Notes: generated by a model not told the origin, from the sequence alone. Shown: positions 52,646-62,280, counted from the stretch's first letter. The stretch: DNA of 64,000 nt from Pedobacter xixiisoli (GCF_900215335.1 NZ_OCMT01000004.1:558001-622000), one strand, 5' to 3'. Translations and numbers: made by a program.

Positions 52646-53656
52646 ATGAGTGATTTAGTTAAAGTAACCATAGACGGAATAACAGTAGAGGTAGAAAATG
52701 GCACCACCATTTTAAATGCTGCCCGCCAAATTGGAGGAGACATTGTGCCTCCTGCAATGTGCTATTATTCTAAATTGAAAGGTAGTGGAGGTAAATGTCG
52801 TACCTGCATTGTGAAAGTCAGCAAAGGTTCTGAAAAAGACCCTCGACCGATGCCAAAATTGGTAGCTTCTTGCCGTACTACAGTAATGGATGGCATGGAA
52901 GTGCTTAATATTACTTCTCCAGAGGTATTGGAAGCTCGTGCTGGTGTGGTAGAGATTTTGTTAATCAACCACCCGTTAGATTGCCCTGTTTGTGACCAAG
53001 CTGGTGAGTGTGATTTACAAAACTTAGGTTACGAGCACGGTCTACAAAAAACAAGATACGAATTTGAACGCCGTACGTTTGATAGAATAGATATTGGCGA
53101 TAAAATCCAGTTACACATGAACCGTTGCATTTTGTGCTATCGTTGTGTGTTCACTGCTGATCAGATCACGAATAAACGTGTTCACGGTATCTTAAATCGT
53201 GGGGATCACTCGGAAATCTCAACTTATATCCAAACAGCTGTTGATAACGATTTCTCAGGAAACGTAATTGATGTTTGTCCGGTTGGTGCTTTAACTGATA
53301 GAACTTTCCGTTTCAAAAATCGTGTTTGGTTTACAAAGCCAGTTGATGCGCATAGAAACTGTTCACATGAGAAATGCAATGGTAAAGTAACGTTGTGGTA
53401 CAAAGGAGAAGATGTTTTACGTGTAACCGCTAGAAAAGATCAATTTGGAGAAGTAGAAGACTTTATTTGTAACGAATGTCGTTTCGATAAAAAGAAAACT
53501 GCTGATTGGACTTTGGAGCACCCAACACATATTTCAGAGACTTCAGTGATTGCATCTAACCACTACGAGACATTCAAACCACTTCCAGTAATTAAGGAAA
53601 ACTTAACCTTACAAGAAGCTAATCAACGCGAACTAGAAAGAAGCTTTAAAATCTAA
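52646..53656 (+). CDS. nuoG: NADH-quinone oxidoreductase subunit G, short form
   Basis: 336 residues, about half of a usual NuoG. The N-terminal ferredoxin part has [2Fe-2S] ligands (CYYSKLKGSGGKCRTC, then SCRTT), the HPLDCPVCDQAGECDLQ block with the His-ligand cluster, and NRCILCYRCVF plus DVCPVGAL for N4/N5. A short Fe-S stretch follows (NCSHEKCN, ICNECRF), then it ends. The large molybdopterin-like domain is absent, with no frameshifted remainder before nuoH, so this is a natural short type. Confidence 0.93.
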   Translation: MSDLVKVTIDGITVEVENGTTILNAARQIGGDIVPPAMCYYSKLKGSGGKCRTCIVKVSKGSEKDPRPMPKLVASCRTTVMDGMEVLNITSPEVLEARAGVVEILLINHPLDCPVCDQAGECDLQNLGYEHGLQKTRYEFERRTFDRIDIGDKIQLHMNRCILCYRCVFTADQITNKRVHGILNRGDHSEISTYIQTAVDNDFSGNVIDVCPVGALTDRTFRFKNRVWFTKPVDAHRNCSHEKCNGKVTLWYKGEDVLRVTARKDQFGEVEDFICNECRFDKKKTADWTLEHPTHISETSVIASNHYETFKPLPVIKENLTLQEANQRELERSFKI

Positions 53657-54690
53657 TGGAAATCGATTTCGTCATAGAGAAATTTATACTGGTTACAGCA
53701 ATATTTGCAATTAGTTTAGTAATTGCAATGTATTCTACTTACGCAGAGCGTAAGGTTGCCGCTTTTTTACAAGATAGGCTTGGTCCAGATAGAGCTGGTC
53801 CCTTTGGTCTTTTACAGCCATTGGCCGATGGAGTAAAAATGTTCATGAAAGAGGAAATTATTCCTGCCAATGCTAATAAATGGTTATTTATGATTGGTCC
53901 TGGTTTAGCGATGCTTTGTGCTTGTATTGGTACAGCGGTTATTCCTTGGGGTCAGGATATGATGGTTGGAGATAGATTGGTTAAATTGCAAGTAACCGAT
54001 ATCAACGTTGGTTTACTTTATATTTTCGGTGTAATCTCTCTAGGTGTTTACGGCGTAATGATTGGCGGTTGGGCATCTAACAACAAATATTCATTGTTGA
54101 GTTCTATTCGTGCTGCTTCCCAAAACATCAGCTATGAAATTGGAATGGGACTTTCTATCATCGCTTTGCTATTGGTTACCAATTCACTTAGTTTAAGAGA
54201 AATTGTAGCCCAACAACATGGTTGGCAGTGGAACGTACTTTATCAGCCTTTAGGTTTTATCATTTTTATGGTATGTGCTTTTGCGGAAACTAACCGTGCA
54301 CCATTCGATTTACCTGAGTGTGAGGCCGAGCTAAATGGCGGTTATACGATCGAGTATTCATCAATGAAATTAGGTTTCTACCTTTTCGCTGAGTACATCA
54401 ATATGTTTGTGTCTTCAACTATAATGGCAGCATTATACTTTGGAGGCTATAACTATCCAGGAATGGATTACATGGCTACTTTATTAGGTCCAACTTGGGC
54501 ACCTCTATTTGGTACTTTAATCTTCTTCCTAAAAATATTTGCGTTTATCTTCTTCTTCATGTGGGTTCGTTGGACTATCCCTCGTTTCCGTTATGATCAG
54601 TTGATGAACTTAGGATGGAAAGGTTTAATTCCTTTAGCTATCGCAAATATCATTATCACGGGTATTGTTATTGCTATTTTAAAATTTTAA
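53656..54690 (+). CDS. nuoH: NADH-quinone oxidoreductase subunit H
   Basis: 344 residues, eight membrane helices. AERKVAAFLQDRLGPDRAGPFGLLQPLADGVK and FAETNRAPFDLPECEAELNGGY are the NuoH marks at the quinone entry. It shares a base with the nuoG stop. Confidence 0.96.
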   Translation: MEIDFVIEKFILVTAIFAISLVIAMYSTYAERKVAAFLQDRLGPDRAGPFGLLQPLADGVKMFMKEEIIPANANKWLFMIGPGLAMLCACIGTAVIPWGQDMMVGDRLVKLQVTDINVGLLYIFGVISLGVYGVMIGGWASNNKYSLLSSIRAASQNISYEIGMGLSIIALLLVTNSLSLREIVAQQHGWQWNVLYQPLGFIIFMVCAFAETNRAPFDLPECEAELNGGYTIEYSSMKLGFYLFAEYINMFVSSTIMAALYFGGYNYPGMDYMATLLGPTWAPLFGTLIFFLKIFAFIFFFMWVRWTIPRFRYDQLMNLGWKGLIPLAIANIIITGIVIAILKF

Positions 54691-54695
54691 GAGAC

Positions 54696-55196
54696 ATGGA
54701 ATCATTAAGCAATAAGAAAAAAGTATTGGTTTCAAAGCCGCTTAATTTTGCCGAGAGAATTTATCTTCCAGCTATTGCGAGTGGAATGAAAACCACGATT
54801 GGCCACTTTTTCAAAAAACCTGCTACTATTAAATATCCAGAGCAGGAGCGTGAATTCTCTATCAACTGGAGGGGAATGCATTCTTTAAAAAGAGATGAGC
54901 AAGGAAGGGAGCGTTGCACCGCTTGTGGTTTGTGCGCTTTGTCTTGTCCGGCAGAAGCAATTACTATGATTGCCGCTGAGCGTAAGAACGAAGAGAAACA
55001 CTTGTACCGCGAGGAGAAATATGCATCGGTTTATGAAATTAACATGTTGCGTTGCATTTTCTGCGGTTTGTGTGAAGAAGCTTGTCCGAAAGAAGCCATC
55101 TACTTAGATGGGCCAATTGTACCGGCAGATTATTTACGTAAAGATTTTATTTACGGTAAAGATAAATTGGTAGAAGCTCCTTTGGAGGTAAAATAA
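54696..55196 (+). CDS. nuoI: NADH-quinone oxidoreductase subunit I
   Basis: 166 residues from ATG 54696; an earlier in-frame start at 54615 lies inside nuoH and reads unlike protein. Two [4Fe-4S] motifs, CTACGLCALSCPAEAI and CIFCGLCEEACPKEAI, hold clusters N6a and N6b. The gap to nuoJ (111 bases) has repeat copy B. Confidence 0.95.
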   Translation: MESLSNKKKVLVSKPLNFAERIYLPAIASGMKTTIGHFFKKPATIKYPEQEREFSINWRGMHSLKRDEQGRERCTACGLCALSCPAEAITMIAAERKNEEKHLYREEKYASVYEINMLRCIFCGLCEEACPKEAIYLDGPIVPADYLRKDFIYGKDKLVEAPLEVK

Positions 55197-55207
55197 ATTA
55201 AAAGGAT

Positions 55208-55278
55208 CGTCTTCCGATTAATCGGGACCTAAAGCGATAACGAAACCAAGTAAGATTGCTTCGTGCCTCGCAATGACG
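55208..55278. repeat. Dispersed CGTC...GACG repeat element, copy B, in the nuoI-nuoJ gap
   Basis: 71 bases from CGTCTTCCGATTAA to GCAATGACG. Alignable to copy A throughout, with differences mostly in the middle. CGTC and GACG ends are complementary, so the RNA could fold over the gap. Confidence 0.75.
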
Positions 55279-55307
55279 GCAAAATTGAAACAACTAAATA
55301 AAAATTA

Positions 55308-55814
55308 ATGGGTACATCAGTATTCTATTTTGTAGCAACATTAAGCGTATTCTTTGCGCTGATGGTGGTTTTTGCGAAAAATCCAATCCATAGTGTGCTA
55401 TACTTAATCCTAACGTTTTTTACGTTTACCGTTCATTACATCTTATTGAACGCACAATTCTTAGCGGTAGTTAACTTCATTGTTTATATGGGAGCCATTA
55501 TGGTGCTTTTCCTTTTCGTACTGATGTTACTGAACCTCAACAAGGAAAATGAACCTAATAAATCAATGGTTTTAAGGATAATTGGCATCATTGCTGGCGG
55601 ATGTTTGGCCATAACGTTAATTGGTTCGTTAAGGTCGGTAGCAATTTCTGATCCTCTGGTATTGAAAAACCCAGGTTTAGGATTGGTAGAAAACTTAGGT
55701 AAAGAGCTATTTGGTCAGTTTATGTTACCATTCGAATTATCGTCATTACTATTGTTAAGTGCGATGGTTGGTGCGGTACTTTTAACCAAAAAGGAGGAAA
55801 AAACTAATGGGTAG
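55308..55814 (+). CDS. nuoJ: NADH-quinone oxidoreductase subunit J
   Basis: 168 residues, five membrane helices. NPIHSVLYLILTFFTF and FIVYMGAIMVLFLFVLMLLNL mark NuoJ. Overlaps nuoK by 8 bases. Confidence 0.95.
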   Translation: MGTSVFYFVATLSVFFALMVVFAKNPIHSVLYLILTFFTFTVHYILLNAQFLAVVNFIVYMGAIMVLFLFVLMLLNLNKENEPNKSMVLRIIGIIAGGCLAITLIGSLRSVAISDPLVLKNPGLGLVENLGKELFGQFMLPFELSSLLLLSAMVGAVLLTKKEEKTNG

Positions 55815-56136
55815 TATCTTCGAAAATATGCAAGGCGTTCCATTGAACCATTATATTTGGTTCTGTGCATTGATTTTCACTATCGGAGTGATAGGCGTGT
55901 TGATCCGTAGAAATGCAATCATCATTTTCATGTCTGTAGAGTTGATGTTAAATGCAGTAAACTTGCTTTTGGCAGCTTTCTCAGTACATCACAATGATCC
56001 ATCAGGACAAGTGTTCGTATTTTTTATTATGGCTTTGGCCGCTGCAGAAGTAGCCATTGGTTTAAGTATCATCGTGATGGTCTACCGTAACACACAATCA
56101 ATAGATATTAATGTATTAAATCGCCTTAAGTGGTAA
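55807..56136 (+). CDS. nuoK: NADH-quinone oxidoreductase subunit K
   Basis: 109 residues, three membrane helices. RRNAIIIFMSVELMLNAVNLLL has the conserved Glu on the proton path, and AAAEVAIGLSIIVMVYR the second. 15 bases before nuoL. Confidence 0.95.
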   Translation: MGSIFENMQGVPLNHYIWFCALIFTIGVIGVLIRRNAIIIFMSVELMLNAVNLLLAAFSVHHNDPSGQVFVFFIMALAAAEVAIGLSIIVMVYRNTQSIDINVLNRLKW

Positions 56137-56151
56137 TTCTAATAAAATAAA

Positions 56152-58053
56152 ATGATTACAAGTTTACTTTGGTTAATTCCAGTTCTTCCGCTTTTAGGCT
56201 TCGTGATTAACGGTTTAGGCCGTAATACATTGAGCAAAGGTGCTGTTGGTTTTATCGGCAGCGGAGTGGTTTTAGCTTCATTTATCCTTAGCGTTTGTTT
56301 CTTTTTTGAGCTAAGTTCTAGCGTAGAGAAACAATTTACCGTTAATTTCTTCGATTGGATTAGTGTTGGAGATTTGAAAATTCCCTTGTCATTTTTATAT
56401 GACCCTTTGAGTGCCATTATGCTCTTAGTGATTACAGGAATTGGCTTTTTAATCCATATCTACTCTACTGCCTACATGCATGAAGATGCTGGCTTCGGCA
56501 AGTTTTTCGCCTACTTAAACCTATTTATCTTCTTCATGTTGATTTTGGTTTTAGGTTCAAACTACATCGTGATGTTTATTGGATGGGAAGGCGTAGGTTT
56601 ATGTTCTTACCTATTAATCGGTTTCTGGTTTACCAATAGTAGTTATGCAAGTGCGGCTAAAAAGGCATTTATCGTTAACCGTATTGGCGATTTAGGTTTC
56701 CTTTTAGGCGTGTTCTTAATGTTCCAAGTTTTCGGAAGTTTAGAGTTTGCAAAAGTATTCCCTCAAGCAGCTAATATGTTGCCAGGCAACAATACAATTA
56801 CCATCATCGCGATATTATTATTCATAGGTGCTTGTGGTAAATCTGCACAGTTGCCTTTATTTACTTGGTTGCCAGATGCGATGGCTGGACCTACTCCTGT
56901 TTCAGCCTTAATCCACGCAGCAACGATGGTAACTGCAGGTATTTATATGATCGCTCGTTCTAGCGTAGTGTTCGACTTGGCGCCAATTGCACAAAATATC
57001 ATCGCTATTGTAGGCGCAGCTACAGCCCTGGTTGCAGCTTTAATCGCCCTAACACAAACAGACATTAAAAAAGTATTGGCTTATTCAACCGTATCTCAAT
57101 TGGGATATATGTTTTTAGGCTTAGGCGTTGGTGCTTATACAGGTTCATTCTTCCACGTGTTAACCCACGCTTTCTTTAAAGCATTGCTTTTCTTGGGTGC
57201 TGGAGCGGTAATCCACTCTTTACACCACGAGCAAGATATGCGCCACATGGGTGGATTGAAAGCTAAACTGAAAACTACTTTCGTAACCATGATGATAGGT
57301 ACTATTGCCATTGCGGGTTTACCTCCATTTTCTGGTTTCTTTTCTAAGGATGAAATTTTAGCACATGCTTATCAATACAGTCCGGTACTTTGGGGTGTAG
57401 GTGTATTGACAGCATTTTTAACTGCTTTCTATATGTTCCGTATGATGTTCTTGACTTTTTACGGAAAATTCAGAGGTTCTCACCATACAGAAGAACACAT
57501 TCACGAGTCGCCGAAATCAATGACTATCCCATTGGTGGTATTGGCAATCTTAGCTGCTGTTGGTGGTTTGTTAAACATTCCTCATGTATTTGGAGGCAAT
57601 GAGTGGTTGGCACATTGGTTAACAGGAGCGAAGGTTACTCAAAATCATTTAGAGTTAAGCCACAGTACAGAGTTTACCTTAATGGGAGTTTCTGTATTAG
57701 CTGCTATCGTAGCGATACTTTTAGCTTACAGCAAATACGTTAAAAAGGCAGATATCCCAGTTGCTGACGAAGCGCCTAGAACTGCTTTAGAAAAATTATC
57801 ATACAACAAATTCTACTTAGATGAAATTTACGATGCCATCATTAGAAAACCGCTAGATGCATTTTCTAACTTCTTCTATAAAATTATCGATAATAAAGTG
57901 ATAGATGGCTTGGTAAACGGCTTAGGCTGGACTGCCAATGAAGGCAGCAAGAGCTTACGTTTATTGCAATCGGGTAATGTGGGTTACTACATCATCATGA
58001 TGGTTGTTGGTATTGTGGCATTATTGCTTTACACTTATTTGTCTATCGCTTAA
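56152..58053 (+). CDS. nuoL: NADH-quinone oxidoreductase subunit L
   Basis: 633 residues, about 16 membrane helices, antiporter-like. FIGWEGVGLCSYLLIGFW, TWLPDAMAGPTPVSALIHAATMVTAG and GLPPFSGFFSKDEI are clear. Carries the long lateral helix at the end. Pumps protons. Confidence 0.96.
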   Translation: MITSLLWLIPVLPLLGFVINGLGRNTLSKGAVGFIGSGVVLASFILSVCFFFELSSSVEKQFTVNFFDWISVGDLKIPLSFLYDPLSAIMLLVITGIGFLIHIYSTAYMHEDAGFGKFFAYLNLFIFFMLILVLGSNYIVMFIGWEGVGLCSYLLIGFWFTNSSYASAAKKAFIVNRIGDLGFLLGVFLMFQVFGSLEFAKVFPQAANMLPGNNTITIIAILLFIGACGKSAQLPLFTWLPDAMAGPTPVSALIHAATMVTAGIYMIARSSVVFDLAPIAQNIIAIVGAATALVAALIALTQTDIKKVLAYSTVSQLGYMFLGLGVGAYTGSFFHVLTHAFFKALLFLGAGAVIHSLHHEQDMRHMGGLKAKLKTTFVTMMIGTIAIAGLPPFSGFFSKDEILAHAYQYSPVLWGVGVLTAFLTAFYMFRMMFLTFYGKFRGSHHTEEHIHESPKSMTIPLVVLAILAAVGGLLNIPHVFGGNEWLAHWLTGAKVTQNHLELSHSTEFTLMGVSVLAAIVAILLAYSKYVKKADIPVADEAPRTALEKLSYNKFYLDEIYDAIIRKPLDAFSNFFYKIIDNKVIDGLVNGLGWTANEGSKSLRLLQSGNVGYYIIMMVVGIVALLLYTYLSIA

Positions 58054-58073
58054 AACTAGTTCAAATATTATAA

Positions 58074-59540
58074 ATGGAACTTTTAATACTCATATTTTTA
58101 CCCTTAGTTGGCGCAATTGCCACCGCTTTATTTGCCAAGCAAAACACAGCTAAGGTAGCCGCATTAGCATTTTCACTTTTCTCGTTGGCTGTTGCCATCG
58201 GCATATTGTGTAAATTCACTCCAGATGCAAGCACGCAGTTTGTCGTTAATTTCCCTTGGATTGAGCAATTAGGCATTAACTTCCATGCAGGTATCGATGG
58301 AATTAGCATGATTACGGTTTTATTAACGAATGTGTTAACACCGTTGATTATCCTTGCTAGTTTTAAACACGAATATAAAAATGCCAATGCTTTTTATGCT
58401 TTGGTTTTATTTATGCAAACTGGTTTATTGTTGGTGTTTACAGCTTTAGACGCTTTCTTGTTCTACATTGGATGGGAAGCTGCTTTAATTCCAATTTACT
58501 TTATCTGTGCTACTTGGGGAGGTAAAGACCGTATCAAAGTAAACATGAAGTTCTTTGTGTACACCATTGCAGGTTCTTTATTCATGCTTTTGGGTATCAT
58601 TTATTTGTATCTGCAAAATCCAGCTAACAATTTTGAGCTAGCTGAATTTTATAAACTAGAATTAGATGCCACGCAACAGGGTTGGATTTTCTGGGCTTTC
58701 TTTATCGCTTTTGCTATCAAGATGCCAATTTTCCCATTCCACACTTGGCAGCCAGATACCTATACCACAGCACCAACTCCTGGAACGATGTTGTTATCGG
58801 GTATTATGTTAAAGATGGGTATTTATGGTGTGATCAGATGGTTATTGCCAATTGTACCTCAGGGTGTTCAAGATTGGACTTGCTTAGTGATGATTTTAGC
58901 TATCATTGGTGTGGTTTACGCAGCGATTATCGCTTTCATGCAGAAAGATGCCAAACGTTTGGTTGCTTATTCTTCTATTAGTCACGTGGGTTTAATTGCT
59001 GCAGGTATTTTCACGTTAAGTCACCAAGGTTTGCAAGGAAGTATGATTCAAATGTTGAGTCACGGTATCAATGTGATTGGGTTGTTCTTTGTATTGGATA
59101 TTATCAATTCACGTTTAGCAACTAATAAAGTTGATGAATTAGGAGGTTTAGCAAAAGTAGCACCTCAATTGGCCATCACTTTCTTAATCATCCTTTTAGG
59201 AACGGTAGCTTTACCAGGTACTAACGGATTTATCGGTGAGTTTTTATTGTTGATGAGTGTTTACAACTACAACGCTTGGTTAGGTGCTGTAGCAGGTTTA
59301 ACCATTATTTTTGGAGCAGTTTATATGTTCCGTAGCTACCAAAAAATTATGCTAGGCGAAACGAATGCGCTTACTTCTAGCTTTAAAGATATCAACGGAA
59401 CGGAGAAAGTAGTATTGTACACTATTTGTGCTCTGATTATTGTTATTGGGGTTTATCCAAAACCATTAATGCAAATTTCAGATGCCTCGGTACAACACTT
59501 ATTGGAACAGATTAATCAAAAATTAACAGGGATTAACTAA
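58074..59540 (+). CDS. nuoM: NADH-quinone oxidoreductase subunit M
   Basis: 488 residues, antiporter-like membrane protein. FYIGWEAALIPIYFICATWG, FPFHTWQPDTYTTAPTPG and LPGTNGFIGEFLLL are NuoM blocks. 20 bases after nuoL and 2 before nuoN. Confidence 0.96.
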   Translation: MELLILIFLPLVGAIATALFAKQNTAKVAALAFSLFSLAVAIGILCKFTPDASTQFVVNFPWIEQLGINFHAGIDGISMITVLLTNVLTPLIILASFKHEYKNANAFYALVLFMQTGLLLVFTALDAFLFYIGWEAALIPIYFICATWGGKDRIKVNMKFFVYTIAGSLFMLLGIIYLYLQNPANNFELAEFYKLELDATQQGWIFWAFFIAFAIKMPIFPFHTWQPDTYTTAPTPGTMLLSGIMLKMGIYGVIRWLLPIVPQGVQDWTCLVMILAIIGVVYAAIIAFMQKDAKRLVAYSSISHVGLIAAGIFTLSHQGLQGSMIQMLSHGINVIGLFFVLDIINSRLATNKVDELGGLAKVAPQLAITFLIILLGTVALPGTNGFIGEFLLLMSVYNYNAWLGAVAGLTIIFGAVYMFRSYQKIMLGETNALTSSFKDINGTEKVVLYTICALIIVIGVYPKPLMQISDASVQHLLEQINQKLTGIN

Positions 59541-59542
59541 GC

Positions 59543-60916
59543 ATGAATATTATTATAACCATTGCCGTAACGGCTTTAGTAGTTCTTTATACTGGTTTAT
59601 TTAAAGCTAAAAAGGCTTTATTGCCTATCACCTTGCTTGGTCTTTTGGTTGCTTTAGGTTTTACCATCTGTTCTTGGGACCAACCAACGGTACATTTCGG
59701 AATGATGCAAATCGACAATTTTGCATTGGCTTTCGGAGGTCTTTCTATCATCGGAACGTTATTCATTTTCCTTTTAACACAACGTTATTTTGCAGAAAAT
59801 AGCCAAAACATAGCCGAATATTTCACTTTGATACTTTTCGCTCTATGTGGAATTATCATCATGGTTTCTTATAAAAACTTATCGATGTTATTTATCGGTA
59901 TCGAAATCATGTCAGTATGTTTATATATCTTGGCTGGTATCAGAAAGCTAAACTTTGCCTCTAACGAAGCTTCTTTGAAGTACTTTTTGATGGGTGCTTT
60001 TTCAACAGGATTCTTATTATTTGGTATCGCGTTAATCTACGGAGCTACTGGTTCATTTGATATCGATGTTATTCAAAATGTACTGGTAAACAATGTTACT
60101 AATGTATCGCCTTTATTCTATCCAGGTATTATTTTAATGATGGTTGGTTTGTGCTTTAAAGTTGGTGCAGCTCCTTTCCACTTCTGGACACCAGACGTAT
60201 ACGAAGGCGCTCCTTCTTTGATTACCGCCTTCATGTCAACAGTAGTTAAGACTGCAGGTTTTGCAGCTTTCTTAAGATTGTTCGCAGGTGCTTTCGAGCC
60301 GTTGCATGATTTCTGGATGCCAGCTTTAATGGTCATCGTCATCATCACACTTTGTGTAGGAAATATCACTGCGCTATACCAAAAGAACTTCAAGAGAATG
60401 CTGGCTTATTCTAGTATTTCTCACGCAGGTTACTTATTATTTTCTTTAATCGTATTAACTGCTAATTCAGCAAGTAACGTTTTGGTTTATGCAGCTGCTT
60501 ATACTTTTGCAAGTATTGTTGCTTTTGCAGTATTGATCAATGTAAAACAGAAAACAGGTAGCGATGATATCGAAAGCTTCAACGGCTTGGCTAAACGTAA
60601 CCCCTTAGCTGCATTAGCATTAACTATTGCTATGCTTTCGTTGGCAGGTATTCCGTTAACGGCAGGTTTCATTGGTAAATATGTGATGTTCTTAAATGTT
60701 ATGGAGAACTATCAGATTATTCTAGTAGTTATTGCTATTTTAAATGCGCTGGTTGGCTTCTATTACTATTTCCGAGTAATCATTGCTATTTATTTTAAAG
60801 AAGGCAAGGAAGTTGAGTTAGATACGCCTATTCAATACAAAGTGGTACTGGTTGTGTCAACAATAGTCATCTTAGTTCTAGGTATTTATCCTTCGCTTAT
60901 TTTAAATCTGATATAA
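59543..60916 (+). CDS. nuoN: NADH-quinone oxidoreductase subunit N
   Basis: 457 residues, antiporter-like membrane protein. APFHFWTPDVYEGAPSLITAFMS and SLAGIPLTAGFIGKYVMF are typical of NuoN. Last gene of the operon, ended by a strong terminator. Confidence 0.96.
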   Translation: MNIIITIAVTALVVLYTGLFKAKKALLPITLLGLLVALGFTICSWDQPTVHFGMMQIDNFALAFGGLSIIGTLFIFLLTQRYFAENSQNIAEYFTLILFALCGIIIMVSYKNLSMLFIGIEIMSVCLYILAGIRKLNFASNEASLKYFLMGAFSTGFLLFGIALIYGATGSFDIDVIQNVLVNNVTNVSPLFYPGIILMMVGLCFKVGAAPFHFWTPDVYEGAPSLITAFMSTVVKTAGFAAFLRLFAGAFEPLHDFWMPALMVIVIITLCVGNITALYQKNFKRMLAYSSISHAGYLLFSLIVLTANSASNVLVYAAAYTFASIVAFAVLINVKQKTGSDDIESFNGLAKRNPLAALALTIAMLSLAGIPLTAGFIGKYVMFLNVMENYQIILVVIAILNALVGFYYYFRVIIAIYFKEGKEVELDTPIQYKVVLVVSTIVILVLGIYPSLILNLI

Positions 60917-60932
60917 GACATACTTATAAACA

Positions 60933-60976
60933 AAGAAGCGGAGATGTTCAAGAGAATGTCTCCGCTTCTTGCTTTT
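60933..60976 (+). terminator. Terminator of the nuo operon
   Basis: AAGAAGCGGAGA (60933-60944) pairs perfectly with TCTCCGCTTCTT (60959-60970) around a 14-base loop, then GCTTTTT. Confidence 0.88.
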
Positions 60977-60992
60977 TAGTGGACTGGAGTGA

Positions 60993-61033
60993 TTTTTTAC
61001 AATTTGGGAATTTAATTGCCAAATTGTAAAAAA
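60993..61033. promoter_or_regulatory. 15-bp perfect inverted repeat over the ATPase gene promoter
   Basis: TTTTTTACAATTTGG (60993-61007) and CCAAATTGTAAAAAA (61019-61033), 11-base centre. The arms overlap the -33/-7 spacer of the next promoter. Likely a repressor site or structured element; it lies after the nuo terminator, so termination is less likely. Confidence 0.6.
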
Positions 61034-61045
61034 TGATTATATTTG
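61016..61045 (+). promoter_or_regulatory. Promoter of the AAA ATPase gene
   Basis: TTG at 61016-61018, 19-base spacer, TATATTTG at 61038-61045, a full -7 match only 4 bases before ATG 61050. This predicts a leaderless or nearly leaderless transcript. Confidence 0.55.
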
Positions 61046-61049
61046 ATGT

Positions 61050-62201
61050 ATGATAGAAAGGAAAATAGCTGAAAAGCTCAAAGATATAGCTCAGAAATTT
61101 CCGGTAATTACTATAACAGGGCCAAGACAATCGGGCAAGACTACACTTTGTAGGCAAGTATTTGCAGACTATCGCTATGTAACACTCGAAAATCCTGATA
61201 CACGTTCATATGCTGAAAACGATCCACGTGGTTTCTTAGAAGAATACAACGAGAAAGTAATTATAGACGAAGCGCAAAACGTTCCAGCATTATTTTCTTA
61301 TATTCAAGGAATTGTTGATGAAAGTAAGCAAGTTGGACAATATATACTCTCAGGCTCTCAAAATTTTTTACTTTTAGAGAAGATAAGTCAATCACTTGCT
61401 GGAAGGACTTATATTTTTCACTTGTTACCATTTGCACAAAGTGAACTTTTAGCCCCATACGAGCAGGATATGCTACAAAGCATCTATAATGGAGGTTACC
61501 CAGCTATTTACGATAGGCAAATAGCTCCTCTTGATTATTTTCCTTCCTATATTCAAACTTATATTGAGCGTGATGTAAGAAGTATTTTACAGATAAAAAA
61601 CCTTAATTCATTTAGTACCTTTTTGAAGGTTTGTGCGGGTAGGACCGGTCAGTTATTCAACGCTTCAGATATAGGAAATGAGATAGGCATTGACCATAAA
61701 ACCGTACAAAGTTGGCTCTCTATACTCGAAGCCAGTTTTATTTTATTTCGTTTGAATCCGTGGCACGTGAATTTTAATAAGCGTATTGTAAAGACACCAA
61801 AGCTATATTTCTACGATACCGGATTAGCTTGTTATTTACTTGGAATACGTAAAGCTGAGGAACTAAATGTACATTTTGCAAAAGGATCATTATTTGAAAA
61901 CTATGTAATTACAGAATATATCAAAAATCGTGGAAATAAAGGTGACAATGCCCCTCCATATTTTTGGCGGGATAATACCGGGAATGAGATAGACTTGTTA
62001 GTTGATTTAGGGGATCGTATAAAACTTATGGAAATTAAAGCGGGTAAAACTATTAAAGATGATTTTTTTAAGAGTTTGACATTCTTTGAAAAAATACAAA
62101 CTGGCTATCATTTATCTAAATATATCGTATACGGTGGAGATAGTTATAGAAGGCAGTACAATACGCAGGTTTTGCCATGGAATAGGCTAGATGATTTCTA
62201 A
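61050..62201 (+). CDS. AAA ATPase with DUF4143 (AAA_14/DUF4143 family)
   Basis: 383 residues. Walker A is GPRQSGKTT (~23-31) and Walker B KVIIDEAQN (~70). The C-terminal DUF4143 part has DTGLACYLLGI, then a PD-(D/E)xK-like pattern EIDLLVDLGDRIKLMEIKAG. Such proteins are widely spread, often transferred between genomes, and their role is unproven. It interrupts a typical housekeeping stretch between nuoN and dedA and has its own repeat-covered promoter. Confidence 0.88.
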   Translation: MIERKIAEKLKDIAQKFPVITITGPRQSGKTTLCRQVFADYRYVTLENPDTRSYAENDPRGFLEEYNEKVIIDEAQNVPALFSYIQGIVDESKQVGQYILSGSQNFLLLEKISQSLAGRTYIFHLLPFAQSELLAPYEQDMLQSIYNGGYPAIYDRQIAPLDYFPSYIQTYIERDVRSILQIKNLNSFSTFLKVCAGRTGQLFNASDIGNEIGIDHKTVQSWLSILEASFILFRLNPWHVNFNKRIVKTPKLYFYDTGLACYLLGIRKAEELNVHFAKGSLFENYVITEYIKNRGNKGDNAPPYFWRDNTGNEIDLLVDLGDRIKLMEIKAGKTIKDDFFKSLTFFEKIQTGYHLSKYIVYGGDSYRRQYNTQVLPWNRLDDF

Positions 62202-62280
62202 CTCTATTAAAAGCTAAAAATCGTCCCAGGTAAGATAACCATATAGAATATTATTTGTAGTTTTACGAATAATTGTAACT

